DNA of 64,000 nt from Myxococcota bacterium (GTDB lineage: Bacteria; Myxococcota_A; UBA9160; SMWR01): positions 1-64,000 of the forward strand of contig JBCCEW010000025.1 in assembly GCA_039030075.1 (NCBI GenBank). The letters are read 5' to 3'. Below the pieces are notes generated by a model. The model searched no databases and was not told the origin of the DNA. It saw only the letters and a program-made list of their open reading frames with translations. This document shows positions 9,237 through 18,155 of the stretch, one piece after another (position 1 is the first letter of the stretch; each line of letters starts with the position of its first letter). Position numbers and translations under genes: made by a program.

Positions 9237-10442
9237 ATGCGCACCCGGATGGCTCTGCTCATCGCCTGCAGCATCGCCTCGCTGAGCGCGCCCGCCGGCG
9301 CTGCCTCCTGGGAGGACGAGGTCCGCTCCCTCGCCGGCAGCAAGGGCGTGGTCTACGTGCTCAGTGGCTCGGGCCAGCCGCTGTTGCAGCTGGGAACGCG
9401 GGAGCCCTTCATCCCCGCCTCGACGCTGAAGATCGTGACCGGGTTGCTCGCCGCCGAGTACCTCGGCCTCGATTCCCACTTCGAGACCCACTTCTGGATC
9501 GAGCCCAGCAATGCCGGTGACCTGCTGGTGGTCAAGGGCTTCGGGGACCCCTTCCTGGTCTCGGAAGAGCTCGACCGGGTGGCCGAGGCGGTGAAGGCTT
9601 CGCTGCCCCAGGGTCAGACGCTGGCCGGTGTGGCGATCGACGACAGCTACTTCGCTCCGGACATCACGATCCCCGGTGTCGGGCGTTCCGACAATCCCTA
9701 CGACGCGCTCAACTCCGCCGTTGCGGTGAACTTCAACACCGTCCACGTCCAGCGCTCGAAGGGGAAGATCACGAGCGCCGAGCCCCAGACCCCACTGACG
9801 CCTCTGGCGCGGCGCGTGGCCCGGCAACGCGGAGTGAAGGGGAAGGAGCGCATCAACCTCTCGAGCCGTCCGGAAGACGTGCGCCGTTACGCCGCGGAGC
9901 TGATCGCCGCCAAGCTCCGAGGCGTCGGCGTCTCCGTCGGCGATCACTTCGAGACGCGCCGTGCCCCGGGCCGACCCGCTCGGGTCGTGCACGCGAGCAG
10001 CAAGAGCGTCGGCGACTGCGTCGGCGCGATGCTCTACTACTCGAACAACTACGTCGCCAACCAGGTGTTCCTGGCGATCGGTGCCCAGGAGAGAGGGGCA
10101 CCTGCCACGCTCGCGAAAGGCGTGGCGGTGGCGAACGAGTTCCTCGACCGGCACTCCGAACTCTCGGGCATCGTGATGACCGAGGGCTCCGGGATCTCCT
10201 ACGACAACCGGGTGACAGGTCCCGCCCTCGCGGGAGCGCTGAGCCTCTTCACTCCTTACAAGCACCTGCTGCGCGAGAAGCACGGGAGCCCCAACAAGAC
10301 CGGCACCCTGAAGGTCACGAAAACCGTCGCGGGCTACCTCGACACCCGAGAACACGGAACCGTGCGCTACGTGATCAGCCTCGGGGGTGGCGGCGCTGCA
10401 CGGCGCTGGAAGATCGTCGACGTGCTGCGCAAGGCGCTCTAG
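9237..10442 (+). CDS. dacB: D-alanyl-D-alanine carboxypeptidase/endopeptidase (peptidase S13, PBP4-type)
   Basis: A periplasmic serine peptidase that trims peptidoglycan cross-links. The signal peptide covers about residues 1-22. The SxxK motif is S62-T-L-K65 in IPASTLKIV, the SxN-like motif is in YYSNNYVANQ, and the KTG triad is in PNKTGTLK near the C-terminus. At 401 residues it is short for the family (often 450-500), so the inserted domains are probably reduced. No good ribosome-binding site precedes ATG 9237; ATG at 9249 is an alternative. It diverges from the SDR gene with only 46 bp between starts. Confidence 0.85.
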   Translation: MRTRMALLIACSIASLSAPAGAASWEDEVRSLAGSKGVVYVLSGSGQPLLQLGTREPFIPASTLKIVTGLLAAEYLGLDSHFETHFWIEPSNAGDLLVVKGFGDPFLVSEELDRVAEAVKASLPQGQTLAGVAIDDSYFAPDITIPGVGRSDNPYDALNSAVAVNFNTVHVQRSKGKITSAEPQTPLTPLARRVARQRGVKGKERINLSSRPEDVRRYAAELIAAKLRGVGVSVGDHFETRRAPGRPARVVHASSKSVGDCVGAMLYYSNNYVANQVFLAIGAQERGAPATLAKGVAVANEFLDRHSELSGIVMTEGSGISYDNRVTGPALAGALSLFTPYKHLLREKHGSPNKTGTLKVTKTVAGYLDTREHGTVRYVISLGGGGAARRWKIVDVLRKAL

Positions 10443-10602
10443 GCAGGGGACACCGGCCGCGCCACCGACGGTGGGCGCCGCGTCCAACCGAGCGTTTCCG
10501 TCGAATCCGCGGTGCGGCGGTCCCCGAATGTGCCCCGCGTCACAGCCGGATCGCGCGACTTCCCCTGCAATGCGCCCGGGCGGTGGGCCAGCGAGGGGTA
10601 CG

Positions 10603-11946
10603 ATGCAGGGGCTGCGCGGTCGACGACCGTCTACTTCATGGATCCGGTGCGAGGTGCCGCAGCGGTGCGTCGCGATCGCCTTCCTGTCGGGCGCTGCCCT
10701 GGCGTTCACGCTCGCGGCTGCCGCAACCGCGCGTGCGGACGAACCGACCTCGGTGCATCAGGGACCGAACGAACGGCGCATCTTGCGTCACGAACCGATG
10801 CGCCCGCTGATTTCCGAGCGCGCCCGCCCCGGACGTTCTTCCGCGGCGGACCCCGCCCCGCCGACGGCGCTCGCCTTCAACGCCTTCCAGCGGCGCTTCG
10901 AGGTCGTCCTCGAGCCGAACGACCAGCTCCTCGCGGGCTGGAGCGAAGCCGCCCGATCCCAGCTCGAGGGTGTGCGTGTCTATCGCGGGGAGCTCGCGGG
11001 AACACCCGGGTCCTGGGTTCGCCTGGTCGAACGAGACGGCGGCTGGACCGGCATGATCTGGGACGGTGTCGAGCTCTATGCGATCGATCGCACCCGCGAT
11101 CTCGGTGACACCCTCGCCGACGTCACCGAAGGCGAAGCCAACGTCGTCTACCGCATGGCCGACGTCGAGCACGCGGAGCCCACCCACTGCGGCGTGGATC
11201 CCGACGCGCCGCGGATGGAAGAGGGCGACGAGCGCCCGAGTCGGTATGGCGCGCTGCGCGAGGAGCTGTCTTCGCTCCAGGCGTTGACCGCGACGGCCGG
11301 CTCCCTGCTCGAAGTGTCCGTGGTCGCGGACGCCGACTACGTGGCGATCCACGGCAGTGAGAGCGCCGCTGCGGTCGTGGCCCGCATGAACATCGTGGAC
11401 GGGATCTTCGCCGAGCAGGTCGACGTGACGCTGCGCCTCGCCGAGATCCAGACCCTGGCTTCGAACGGCAGCCTCACGGCCACCGGCGCGAGCGCCCTCC
11501 TCAGCCAGTTCTCGATCTTCACCAACCAGGGGAACGTCTCGAACCCGGGCCTCGCGCATCTGTTCACGGGACGGAACCTCTCCGGCTCCACCGTCGGGAT
11601 CGCCTACCTGGGGACGCTCTGCAGCCGCGCCTTCGGCGTCGGCTTGAGCGAGACGCGCTTCGGCGGCACCAGCGGTTCCCTCACCATCGCCCACGAGATC
11701 GGCCACAACTTCGATGCGCCCCACGACAACCAGTCGGGCTCGCCCTGCGCCGGGACGCCGGGGAACTTCCTGATGAACCCGAGCCTCAACGGCAGCGACG
11801 ACTTCTCGAGCTGCAGCCTGCAGCAGATGGCGCCGGAGATCGCGGGCGCCAGCTGTGTGGTGCCGCTCCCCGAGCCCCCGGGCGTGATCTCACTGGCGCT
11901 CGGCGCTGCCGCGCTGGGCTTCCTGGCGCGCTCCCGCCGCGCCTAG
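10603..11946 (+). CDS. Secreted reprolysin-like zinc metalloprotease with PEP-CTERM-like tail
   Basis: A 447-residue exported protein. After a hydrophobic signal segment (about residues 23-45) comes a propeptide-like region and then a metalloprotease domain. Its zinc-binding signature is H364-E-I-G-H368-NFDAP-H374-D375, the extended HExxHxxGxxHD-type motif of M12B/M84 metzincins. The C-terminus, PLPEPPGVISLALGAAALGFLARSRRA, is a PEP-CTERM-like sorting signal, so the protease is probably processed at or anchored in the membrane and then released. GAGGGG precedes the ATG at 10603. Targets are unknown; homologues often act on extracellular proteins. The combination of metzincin and sorting tail is notable. 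Confidence 0.85.
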   Translation: MQGLRGRRPSTSWIRCEVPQRCVAIAFLSGAALAFTLAAAATARADEPTSVHQGPNERRILRHEPMRPLISERARPGRSSAADPAPPTALAFNAFQRRFEVVLEPNDQLLAGWSEAARSQLEGVRVYRGELAGTPGSWVRLVERDGGWTGMIWDGVELYAIDRTRDLGDTLADVTEGEANVVYRMADVEHAEPTHCGVDPDAPRMEEGDERPSRYGALREELSSLQALTATAGSLLEVSVVADADYVAIHGSESAAAVVARMNIVDGIFAEQVDVTLRLAEIQTLASNGSLTATGASALLSQFSIFTNQGNVSNPGLAHLFTGRNLSGSTVGIAYLGTLCSRAFGVGLSETRFGGTSGSLTIAHEIGHNFDAPHDNQSGSPCAGTPGNFLMNPSLNGSDDFSSCSLQQMAPEIAGASCVVPLPEPPGVISLALGAAALGFLARSRRA

Positions 11947-12431
11947 CGCGCGGGTAACATCGCGCGGATCGCCCCCCCCCCCGAGCGCGCGCCCAGGCGC
12001 ACGACTCGACGCGCCCTGCCGAACCCCCGACGTACGCTGGGCCTCACTGGGATTCGCGAGGCGGCCTCTGCTGCCCGTCGTTCACGACACCCACTCGAAT
12101 CCGAACGGTGCCCGATGGGGTCGCGCGCTGGGCCGGGCGGGCCTTCCGGAGGGTCGAACGGCGCCCAGCGGCGTGGCCCCGCGCTGCGAGATCGGACGCT
12201 TTCGGCGCTGGGTCGGCCCGGCCGCCCCGTGTATACGGCTTTACGGCGCGGGGCACATAGCGCGAATAGGCTGGCCGCGGCTGGTGGCAGCACCAGCCCG
12301 GGCAGGGCGGGATCACGCCCTCCCGAAACCGAACCCCGCTTCCACGACGTCGACCCAACGCGTCGTGGAGGCCAGCGGAGGGGCTCTCCTCTAGCGCGAG
12401 GCCGAGTCGGCAACGCAGAGGAGGCAACACG
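11947..12431. other. Non-coding gap of 485 bp with an 11-base C run
   Basis: No convincing gene is seen between the metalloprotease and the lipoprotein hydrolase. Open frames on both strands overlap each other and have the Arg/Pro/Gly-rich composition of GC shadows. An uninterrupted run of 11 C lies at 11972-11982, 26 bp after the protease stop. The far end holds the ribosome-binding site of the next gene. No promoter could be assigned with confidence. Confidence 0.5.
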
Positions 12432-14246
12432 ATGCGGTTTCTCGTTCGACGCAGCTCTGTTCGGGTCGCGGCGCTCTTGCTGGCCGGGGCCCTGCTCGGC
12501 GCCTCGGGGTGCAGTACCCGCCCGATCCGTCCCGAGATGGCTCCGTACATGCTCCGGGTCGCGGCGAACGGGGCCGCACACCCCGTCGACACCCAGAGAC
12601 TTCCTGCGGCGACCGGGCGCTGTACCGGGATCCGCGCGCAGGTCGACCGGGTCATGCAGGGTTTCGAGGCCTACTACGCCCGCGAAGAGAAGCCTCACGT
12701 CGGGCTCTTTCTCCACGGCGGCCTCGTGAGCCTGGACGCCTCGGCCGCCGCTTCTCGGGACAGCTTGAACGCCCTGCTCGACGAGAAGCTAGGGAACCAG
12801 AACGACAGGCGTTCGGAGCCGCGGGATTGGCTCAGCGAGCTGAAACCGGAGGAGGTTCACCGAGCCCTCGATTTCTACCCGATCTTCGTCGGTTCCAGCA
12901 CCGAGTTCTGGAGTTCCTACTCGGACTACGCGTTCTCGATTCGCAACGGCGAAGAGAACCGCGCGTACGCACTCCTCACCTTCCCATTCCTCCTGCTCGC
13001 GGACACCGGGCGCGCCATCGCGAGGACGCCTCAGCTCGTCGAGCGGCAAATGGGGGCTGCGCTCCGGGCGAGTCGCTTCGGCGAGATCGAAGAGTCACCC
13101 GATGGCTGGGAACACATCGAGGATGTGGAGCTCCCGTCGGCAGACTTGACGGCAAACTTGAACCTGTCGAACGGGGTTCGAGTCCTGACCTTCCCGTTCC
13201 TCCTCGTCAGTACGCCGCTGCTCGATCTGCTCGGGCAAGGGGCGTATCAGAACATGCTGCGTCGAACGCACCTGCTCATCCAGCTCGACTCGGACACCGA
13301 AGGCACGACCTTCGGTGAGTGCGGGGTGCTGAACCAGCTGATGGCGCGACTGCGCCGCTTCGAGGAAACCCAGCTCCTCGATCGGAAACCCGTAGACCGG
13401 CACAGCCGCAACCGGGGTGTGGACGCCGTCACGCGGATGCGGGTGCTCGAAGTCGCACGCCGTTCTCTGGAGGAAGCGTCAGAGGGTGATCGCTGCGAGG
13501 AGCGTCGCCTCGCCGAGTGCATCGCGGCCATCGAACGGGGCCCGCTGACTTCGGGCGAGGAGAAACGGTGTTCCCGCCCATGGCGGCCGACGCCGAATCG
13601 CACTCCGTCGTGTGATCCCCTCGAGGATCAGGCGCGCGTGTCCACCGGAGACCGCGAGGCGAATTCGGCGCGCGAGAAGGAGCCGCGTCGCCAGCAAACG
13701 AAGACCCGCGAGGATCGCCTTTCGATCCGCCTCGTGGCACACAGCATGGGCGCGATCGTCGCCGATCGTCTCCTCGACCGGCACGACGACCTCTACTTCT
13801 CGGAAGTCGTGTACCTCGGCGCCGCTTCCACGATCAAGGACTTCTCCGAGCAGGCCCTCCCCTATCTCGTCAACAACCCGAGCACCCGCTTCTCCGCCCG
13901 CACGCTCCATCCGACCAACGAAGCGCACGAATGGTGGCGTTGGTACGGGTTCTTCGGGTTCCTGCCGCGGGGGAGCCTCCTGGAGTGGATCGACCTCTAC
14001 CTGACCGAACCGCGGTCGAAGGTCGACCGGACGTTCGGCAGCTGGAACAACGTGGCCGACCTGCTTCCTCAGATTCGATTCATGGAGTCGAGCTCTCGAG
14101 AGCGGCTGTGCATTCGCGGGTTCGGCCTGAAGGACGGGCCCCGGGAGCACGGCCAGCTCAACGATCCCCCGGAACCCGGCGACTCCTATCGCTATTGGGA
14201 AGGCTTCGACTGCCCGGCCACGAGCGAGGAAGCCACCGCTCCGTAG
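12432..14246 (+). CDS. Lipoprotein with alpha/beta-hydrolase (lipase-like) motif
   Basis: A 604-residue predicted lipoprotein. It starts MRFLVRRSS, has a hydrophobic stretch and a lipobox around GASGC, so it is probably anchored through that cysteine. An early VGLFLHGGLVS resembles the oxyanion-hole strand of alpha/beta hydrolases. Near residue 438, VAHSMGAIVADRLL matches the nucleophile elbow of PGAP1/lipase-like esterases, and VVYLGAASTIKDF follows. The rest is unrecognised. GAGGAGG precedes ATG 12432. The 647-residue exported protein downstream is in the same direction, 90 bp away, and may be a functional partner. Hydrolase activity is inferred from the elbow motif only. Confidence 0.7.
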   Translation: MRFLVRRSSVRVAALLLAGALLGASGCSTRPIRPEMAPYMLRVAANGAAHPVDTQRLPAATGRCTGIRAQVDRVMQGFEAYYAREEKPHVGLFLHGGLVSLDASAAASRDSLNALLDEKLGNQNDRRSEPRDWLSELKPEEVHRALDFYPIFVGSSTEFWSSYSDYAFSIRNGEENRAYALLTFPFLLLADTGRAIARTPQLVERQMGAALRASRFGEIEESPDGWEHIEDVELPSADLTANLNLSNGVRVLTFPFLLVSTPLLDLLGQGAYQNMLRRTHLLIQLDSDTEGTTFGECGVLNQLMARLRRFEETQLLDRKPVDRHSRNRGVDAVTRMRVLEVARRSLEEASEGDRCEERRLAECIAAIERGPLTSGEEKRCSRPWRPTPNRTPSCDPLEDQARVSTGDREANSAREKEPRRQQTKTREDRLSIRLVAHSMGAIVADRLLDRHDDLYFSEVVYLGAASTIKDFSEQALPYLVNNPSTRFSARTLHPTNEAHEWWRWYGFFGFLPRGSLLEWIDLYLTEPRSKVDRTFGSWNNVADLLPQIRFMESSSRERLCIRGFGLKDGPREHGQLNDPPEPGDSYRYWEGFDCPATSEEATAP

Positions 14247-14336
14247 GCGCCGACGCGGCGAAGCGCGAACCAAACTCCACCGCCGATCCGTGGGGTCGGC
14301 GCGTACCCACCACCCGAAGAAGCGGAGATCGAAGCG

Positions 14337-16280
14337 ATGCGCGTGAATCCTGTAGCCGTGAGCGTTGGCCTACTTCTGATGATGGCGTTCTCGTCCGCCG
14401 TGGCACTCGAAAGCTCGGAACAGGAGGACACCGAGGCCAAAGCGAAACCGGGAGAGGTCGTGCCGGCGAGCGTCGCCAAAGCGACCGTCGACATGGTCGA
14501 CACCTTCGTCCGCCGAGAAGCCGAGCGCGAGTCAGCGCGCAACCAGTCCGAGAACGCCGTGGTGGCGGACGCCTCGACCGCCGTGGTCGAGCGGAGCTCG
14601 GTCTCCGACTTCATCGGCGTGGGGCTCGCGCTGGCCGGGTTGCAGGCGCAAAGCGGTGACGAGGAACGCGCGACCTCCGCGTCTGCAACGATCAGCGCGG
14701 CGGCCCTCGGTTCGATTCCACTGGGACGTTCGTTCGACGACGCCTGGTTCGACGAGCGCAGCTTCTGGCGAAACGTCGCGTTCACGATCGGATACGACGA
14801 TCCCGAGGACAACGACATCGAAGACGCCACGATTCTCGGGGTCGAGGTGCGTCTGATCTCCGATGGCCAGACCTGGTGGGGGAAGGATCCGTTCCAGTTC
14901 GCACCGGCCGTGCTGCTCGATGCGCCGGCCCGCGCCGTGTTCCGACCCCAAGATGTCAATCTCGGCTCCTGGTGGGCGGCCGACGCGTACTTCAAAGACG
15001 AGATCGCCGCGGAGAAGAAGGCGCTGGATCAACTGGTCGCGCAAGGCCGGAGTTTCGACTGGGGCAACCGGGTCTGCAACTGGGGCGTCGGCAACACGTC
15101 GCGGGCGCAACAGGAACGTGATCTCGGCTTCGTGGGTTTCTTCTTCCGGAGCTCAGCGTCTCAGGAGCGCCTCGAACAGCCATTGGAATTCGCCACGAAC
15201 TACATGAGCTGGCTCCTCTGTCAGGACCCCGACTCGCGGACACGCGCGAGCGGCGAGGCGAAGCCTGCGGGTTTCGTCGCACTCCTGAAGCCGGACATGA
15301 AGGAGGAGGATCGCGAGCAGCTAGAGGCACTGCTGAAGTCCGAGATCGGAGAAGTCGAGACGAAGTTGAAGGGCGCCCCAAAGCCGGCGCGCCTCGGCCT
15401 GGCCTTCAACCTGCTGCTCGATCGAGCGGCTCAGGCGTCGGAGGAAGAGCCCGAGCCCGAGGTGCCGATGGCGAACACCGCTCCTCCCCAGCCCGACGTC
15501 TGGGGCAACGAAGAGGCTTTTCGAACCCTCGATCGCCTCGAGGATGACAAGCTTGCGGGGAAGGTCCTGACGACCTTCGGCCGAGCGGTTCGGCTCTGGG
15601 CGCTGGGGAAGAAGCGCGAGAGCCTGGAGCTGCTGAAGAAGTACATCGAGCAGCACTCCGAGCAGCTGGGACCGAAGCGCAAGGACAGGCTCAAGGCCGT
15701 GGGGGGCAGCCTTGTCGGTGAGATGAACAAGCGCACGGAGCTCTCGATCGACTTCGATTCGAAGCTCCGAAACGGAGGGGACGACGAGTTCTCGGTCAAG
15801 ATGATCCTCGAGGCTTCCCCGTTGAAAGACTGCGATACCCACCTCGGGCTCGCCTTTTCGTCGAACTGCAACTACTTCCGCTACCTCAACTTCACGCTCA
15901 ACGCAGGGGTCGACTACATCGAGCAATCGCGCGACGACGACTCGGTCGGCGGCTTCGCGGGCGTCGAGATGCAGATCCCGGTGTCGCTCGATTCGATCTG
16001 GTACGGCACGGAGTACTCCCCCACGGTGGGTCAGAACGATCCGATGTTCAGCCTCAGCGGTCTGGCGAAATGGCAGCGGAACATGGGCGACAGCTATGTC
16101 GGTCAGGCGAAGCTGGAGATCCCCATCGCGGGTGGCATCAAGGTGCCCATCAGCGTCTCGGTCGCCAACCGGACCGAGCTCGTGCAGGAGCGCGAGACCG
16201 AAGTGCGCGGCATCGTGGGGTTCACGATCGATACGAATCTGCTCGCGAACGCCCTCTCGACCGGCCTGGTGGCGGAATAG
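14337..16280 (+). CDS. Large exported protein of unknown function
   Basis: A 647-residue protein with a signal peptide (hydrophobic GLLLMMAFSSAVAL then acidic residues). It does not match a family I recognise. The middle is charged, Glu/Lys-rich and probably helical (about residues 310-470). The last ~170 residues show alternating polar/hydrophobic segments with aromatic residues, for example FTLNAGVDYIEQ, VGGFAGVEMQIPVSL and KLEIPIAGGIKVPISVSV. These look like membrane-type or sandwich beta strands, so an outer-membrane or periplasmic location is inferred. GGAG precedes the ATG at 14337. It follows the lipoprotein hydrolase gene in the same orientation. Confidence 0.7.
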   Translation: MRVNPVAVSVGLLLMMAFSSAVALESSEQEDTEAKAKPGEVVPASVAKATVDMVDTFVRREAERESARNQSENAVVADASTAVVERSSVSDFIGVGLALAGLQAQSGDEERATSASATISAAALGSIPLGRSFDDAWFDERSFWRNVAFTIGYDDPEDNDIEDATILGVEVRLISDGQTWWGKDPFQFAPAVLLDAPARAVFRPQDVNLGSWWAADAYFKDEIAAEKKALDQLVAQGRSFDWGNRVCNWGVGNTSRAQQERDLGFVGFFFRSSASQERLEQPLEFATNYMSWLLCQDPDSRTRASGEAKPAGFVALLKPDMKEEDREQLEALLKSEIGEVETKLKGAPKPARLGLAFNLLLDRAAQASEEEPEPEVPMANTAPPQPDVWGNEEAFRTLDRLEDDKLAGKVLTTFGRAVRLWALGKKRESLELLKKYIEQHSEQLGPKRKDRLKAVGGSLVGEMNKRTELSIDFDSKLRNGGDDEFSVKMILEASPLKDCDTHLGLAFSSNCNYFRYLNFTLNAGVDYIEQSRDDDSVGGFAGVEMQIPVSLDSIWYGTEYSPTVGQNDPMFSLSGLAKWQRNMGDSYVGQAKLEIPIAGGIKVPISVSVANRTELVQERETEVRGIVGFTIDTNLLANALSTGLVAE

Positions 16281-16481
16281 CCCCGCGTAGCCCAGCGCGA
16301 CAATCGGCTGGCGGAGGATCGGAGGGCCGGTGCTAGTCCGTCGGCCCCGGCCGGCCCGCGGGTACACAGCTCTCCTTGACCGATTTCTCGGCGCGCTTGG
16401 ACGTGCACGCCGCATGGAACCGCCGCTGGAACGCGGTAGCTTGCTGTCGCGCGTAGCCGCGGCAACCGCGAGCGAGGAACC

Positions 16482-16928
16482 ATGAGCGAGACCGTGTCCG
16501 ATACCGAGCTGGTCGAGCGCTTCCCGTGGGTCGTCTTGTCCCACGATTCGAAGCACCACTTCCGTGGTTGGCTCGACAAGCGTCTCCTGATCAATCGCTG
16601 CAGCGACTGCAGCGCGTTCCACCATCCGCCGAAGCCGATCTGCCACGTCTGCTGGTCCGAGAACCTCGTGCCGACCGAGGTCGAGGGGACGGGCACCGTG
16701 CATCTCGCGATGCACCTGCATCAGGGTGCGCCGGCGCCGGACGTCGACTACGCGAAGGGCCCCCACCCGGTGGTGACGGTCGATCTCGATGGGACGGACG
16801 GCGTTCGCTTCAGCAGCACCGTGGTCGATCTCCCCGTCGAAGAAGTCGTGATCGGGTTGCCGGTGAAACTCGACTGGATCGAGCGCTACGGCCAGCCCTT
16901 CCCCGTCTTCCGCAAGCGGGAGGCCTGA
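16482..16928 (+). CDS. DUF35 OB-fold / zinc-ribbon protein (thiolase partner)
   Basis: A 148-residue protein with the N-terminal helix and rubredoxin-like zinc ribbon CSDCSAFHHPPKPICHVC, then an OB-fold (GTGTVHLAM..., VVTVDLDGTDGVRFSSTVV). DUF35 proteins act as obligate partners of thiolase-like proteins in acyl-CoA metabolism, including steroid side-chain cleavage, where they form an acyl-CoA-binding half. Its stop is three bases before the start of the next gene, a Cys-less thiolase, so the two are almost certainly co-translated and form a complex. GAGGAA precedes ATG 16482. Confidence 0.9.
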   Translation: MSETVSDTELVERFPWVVLSHDSKHHFRGWLDKRLLINRCSDCSAFHHPPKPICHVCWSENLVPTEVEGTGTVHLAMHLHQGAPAPDVDYAKGPHPVVTVDLDGTDGVRFSSTVVDLPVEEVVIGLPVKLDWIERYGQPFPVFRKREA

Positions 16929-16931
16929 GCC

Positions 16932-18122
16932 ATGGCCAGCCGAAACCCGATGCGAGACGAGATCGCGATCGTCGGCGTGGGCTCGACCGAGTTCTCGCGC
17001 GACGCAGGCGGGATCTCGCCCGCGAAGCTCGGCGCTCGCGCCTGCATGGCCGCGATCCACGACGCGGGGATCGACCGCGACGCCATCGACGGCGTCGTCG
17101 GTGTGCTCGAGCCGGGCGCGCCCCGCTCGAACGAGATGTCCTCGATCCTGGGCCTCTCCGACATCACCCACCACTCGAGCCCGATGCCGGTGGCGATGTT
17201 CGGGCTGATCGACGCGATGACGGCGATCTTCTCGGGACAGTGCGACACGGTCCTGGTCTACTACGCGTTCACCCGTGCGCCCTGGAACTCGCGTTCGGCC
17301 GCGCAGGATCCATTCCGGAGCTACCTCGCCGGGATGATGGGCGGCGGCCTCAAGGCGCCCCCCGTCCCCGAGTGGATCGACCCGTCGATGGCGTACACCG
17401 CCTGGGCCGCGCGCTACATGCACGACTACGACGTGTCGCGCGAGGCCTTCGGCCGCGTGGCGATGAACATGCGGGCGAACGCAGCCCGCAACCCCAAGGC
17501 CGCCATGAAGAAGCCGCTCACGATGGAGGGCTATCTCCAGGCGCGGATGATCCGCGACCCGCTGTGCATGCTCGACATGGACATCCCGGTCGATGGCGCG
17601 GACGCGTTCGTGCTCACGACGACCGAGAAGGCGAGGGAGCTCACGAAGAACCCGGTGGTGGTGCACGCCGCGACGGCGGGCATGGTCGGCCGGAACGTCG
17701 AGGATCAGCTGCCGTCCCTCGATCGACACGGCCAGCACGTCGTCGTCGAGGCGCTGAAGGCGCGCAGCGACGTCTGGATCGACGACATCGACGTCTTCTT
17801 CCCCTACGACGGCTTCAGCATCATCACCCTCGGCTGGATCGAGAACATGGGTTTCGCCAAACCCGGCCAGGCCGGTCGCTGGATGCAGGAGAACTGGGAC
17901 GACGAGCGCGGCAGCGTGATGATCGACGGCCGGGTGCCGATGAATCCGCACGGCGGGTCCCTCTCGGAAGGGGCGTCGCGGGGGACGGGGCATCTCCGGG
18001 AAGCGGTGACCCAGCTGCGTGGCGACGCCGGCGAACGCCAGGTGGCCGACGCGAAGACCGCCCTGATCGGCTGTGGCGGCTTCTTCTTCAACTCCCAGGG
18101 TGCGATCCTGAAACGGCTCTAG
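16932..18122 (+). CDS. Thiolase-like protein lacking the catalytic Cys (Ltp2-like aldolase candidate)
   Basis: A 396-residue thiolase-superfamily protein of the SCP2/lipid-transfer type. In the region where the active thiolase at 4.5 kb has its Cys (C88), this protein reads HHSSPMPVAMFG with no cysteine. The C-terminal GHPxGATG is altered to EGASRGTG. These losses match Ltp2-type proteins, which with a DUF35 partner perform a retro-aldol cleavage of steroid side-chain hydroxyacyl-CoA rather than thiolysis. A VFFPYDGFSIITLGWIENMGF segment, with the tyrosine typical of that group, is present. The DUF35 gene is immediately upstream. Aldolase function is inferred; a non-catalytic structural thiolase is the alternative. 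Confidence 0.85.
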   Translation: MASRNPMRDEIAIVGVGSTEFSRDAGGISPAKLGARACMAAIHDAGIDRDAIDGVVGVLEPGAPRSNEMSSILGLSDITHHSSPMPVAMFGLIDAMTAIFSGQCDTVLVYYAFTRAPWNSRSAAQDPFRSYLAGMMGGGLKAPPVPEWIDPSMAYTAWAARYMHDYDVSREAFGRVAMNMRANAARNPKAAMKKPLTMEGYLQARMIRDPLCMLDMDIPVDGADAFVLTTTEKARELTKNPVVVHAATAGMVGRNVEDQLPSLDRHGQHVVVEALKARSDVWIDDIDVFFPYDGFSIITLGWIENMGFAKPGQAGRWMQENWDDERGSVMIDGRVPMNPHGGSLSEGASRGTGHLREAVTQLRGDAGERQVADAKTALIGCGGFFFNSQGAILKRL

Positions 18123-18155
18123 GCTGGGATCGAGGCCACCCGACGAGGATCCACC

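Noticed and set aside
11943-12716. Overlapping minus-strand frames in the 485-bp gap
   Set aside because: They extend into the lipoprotein hydrolase gene, are Arg/Pro-rich and lack ribosome-binding sites.
15321-17993. 890-codon minus-strand frame
   Set aside because: It lies opposite three supported plus-strand genes and has Arg/His/Val-rich shadow composition.
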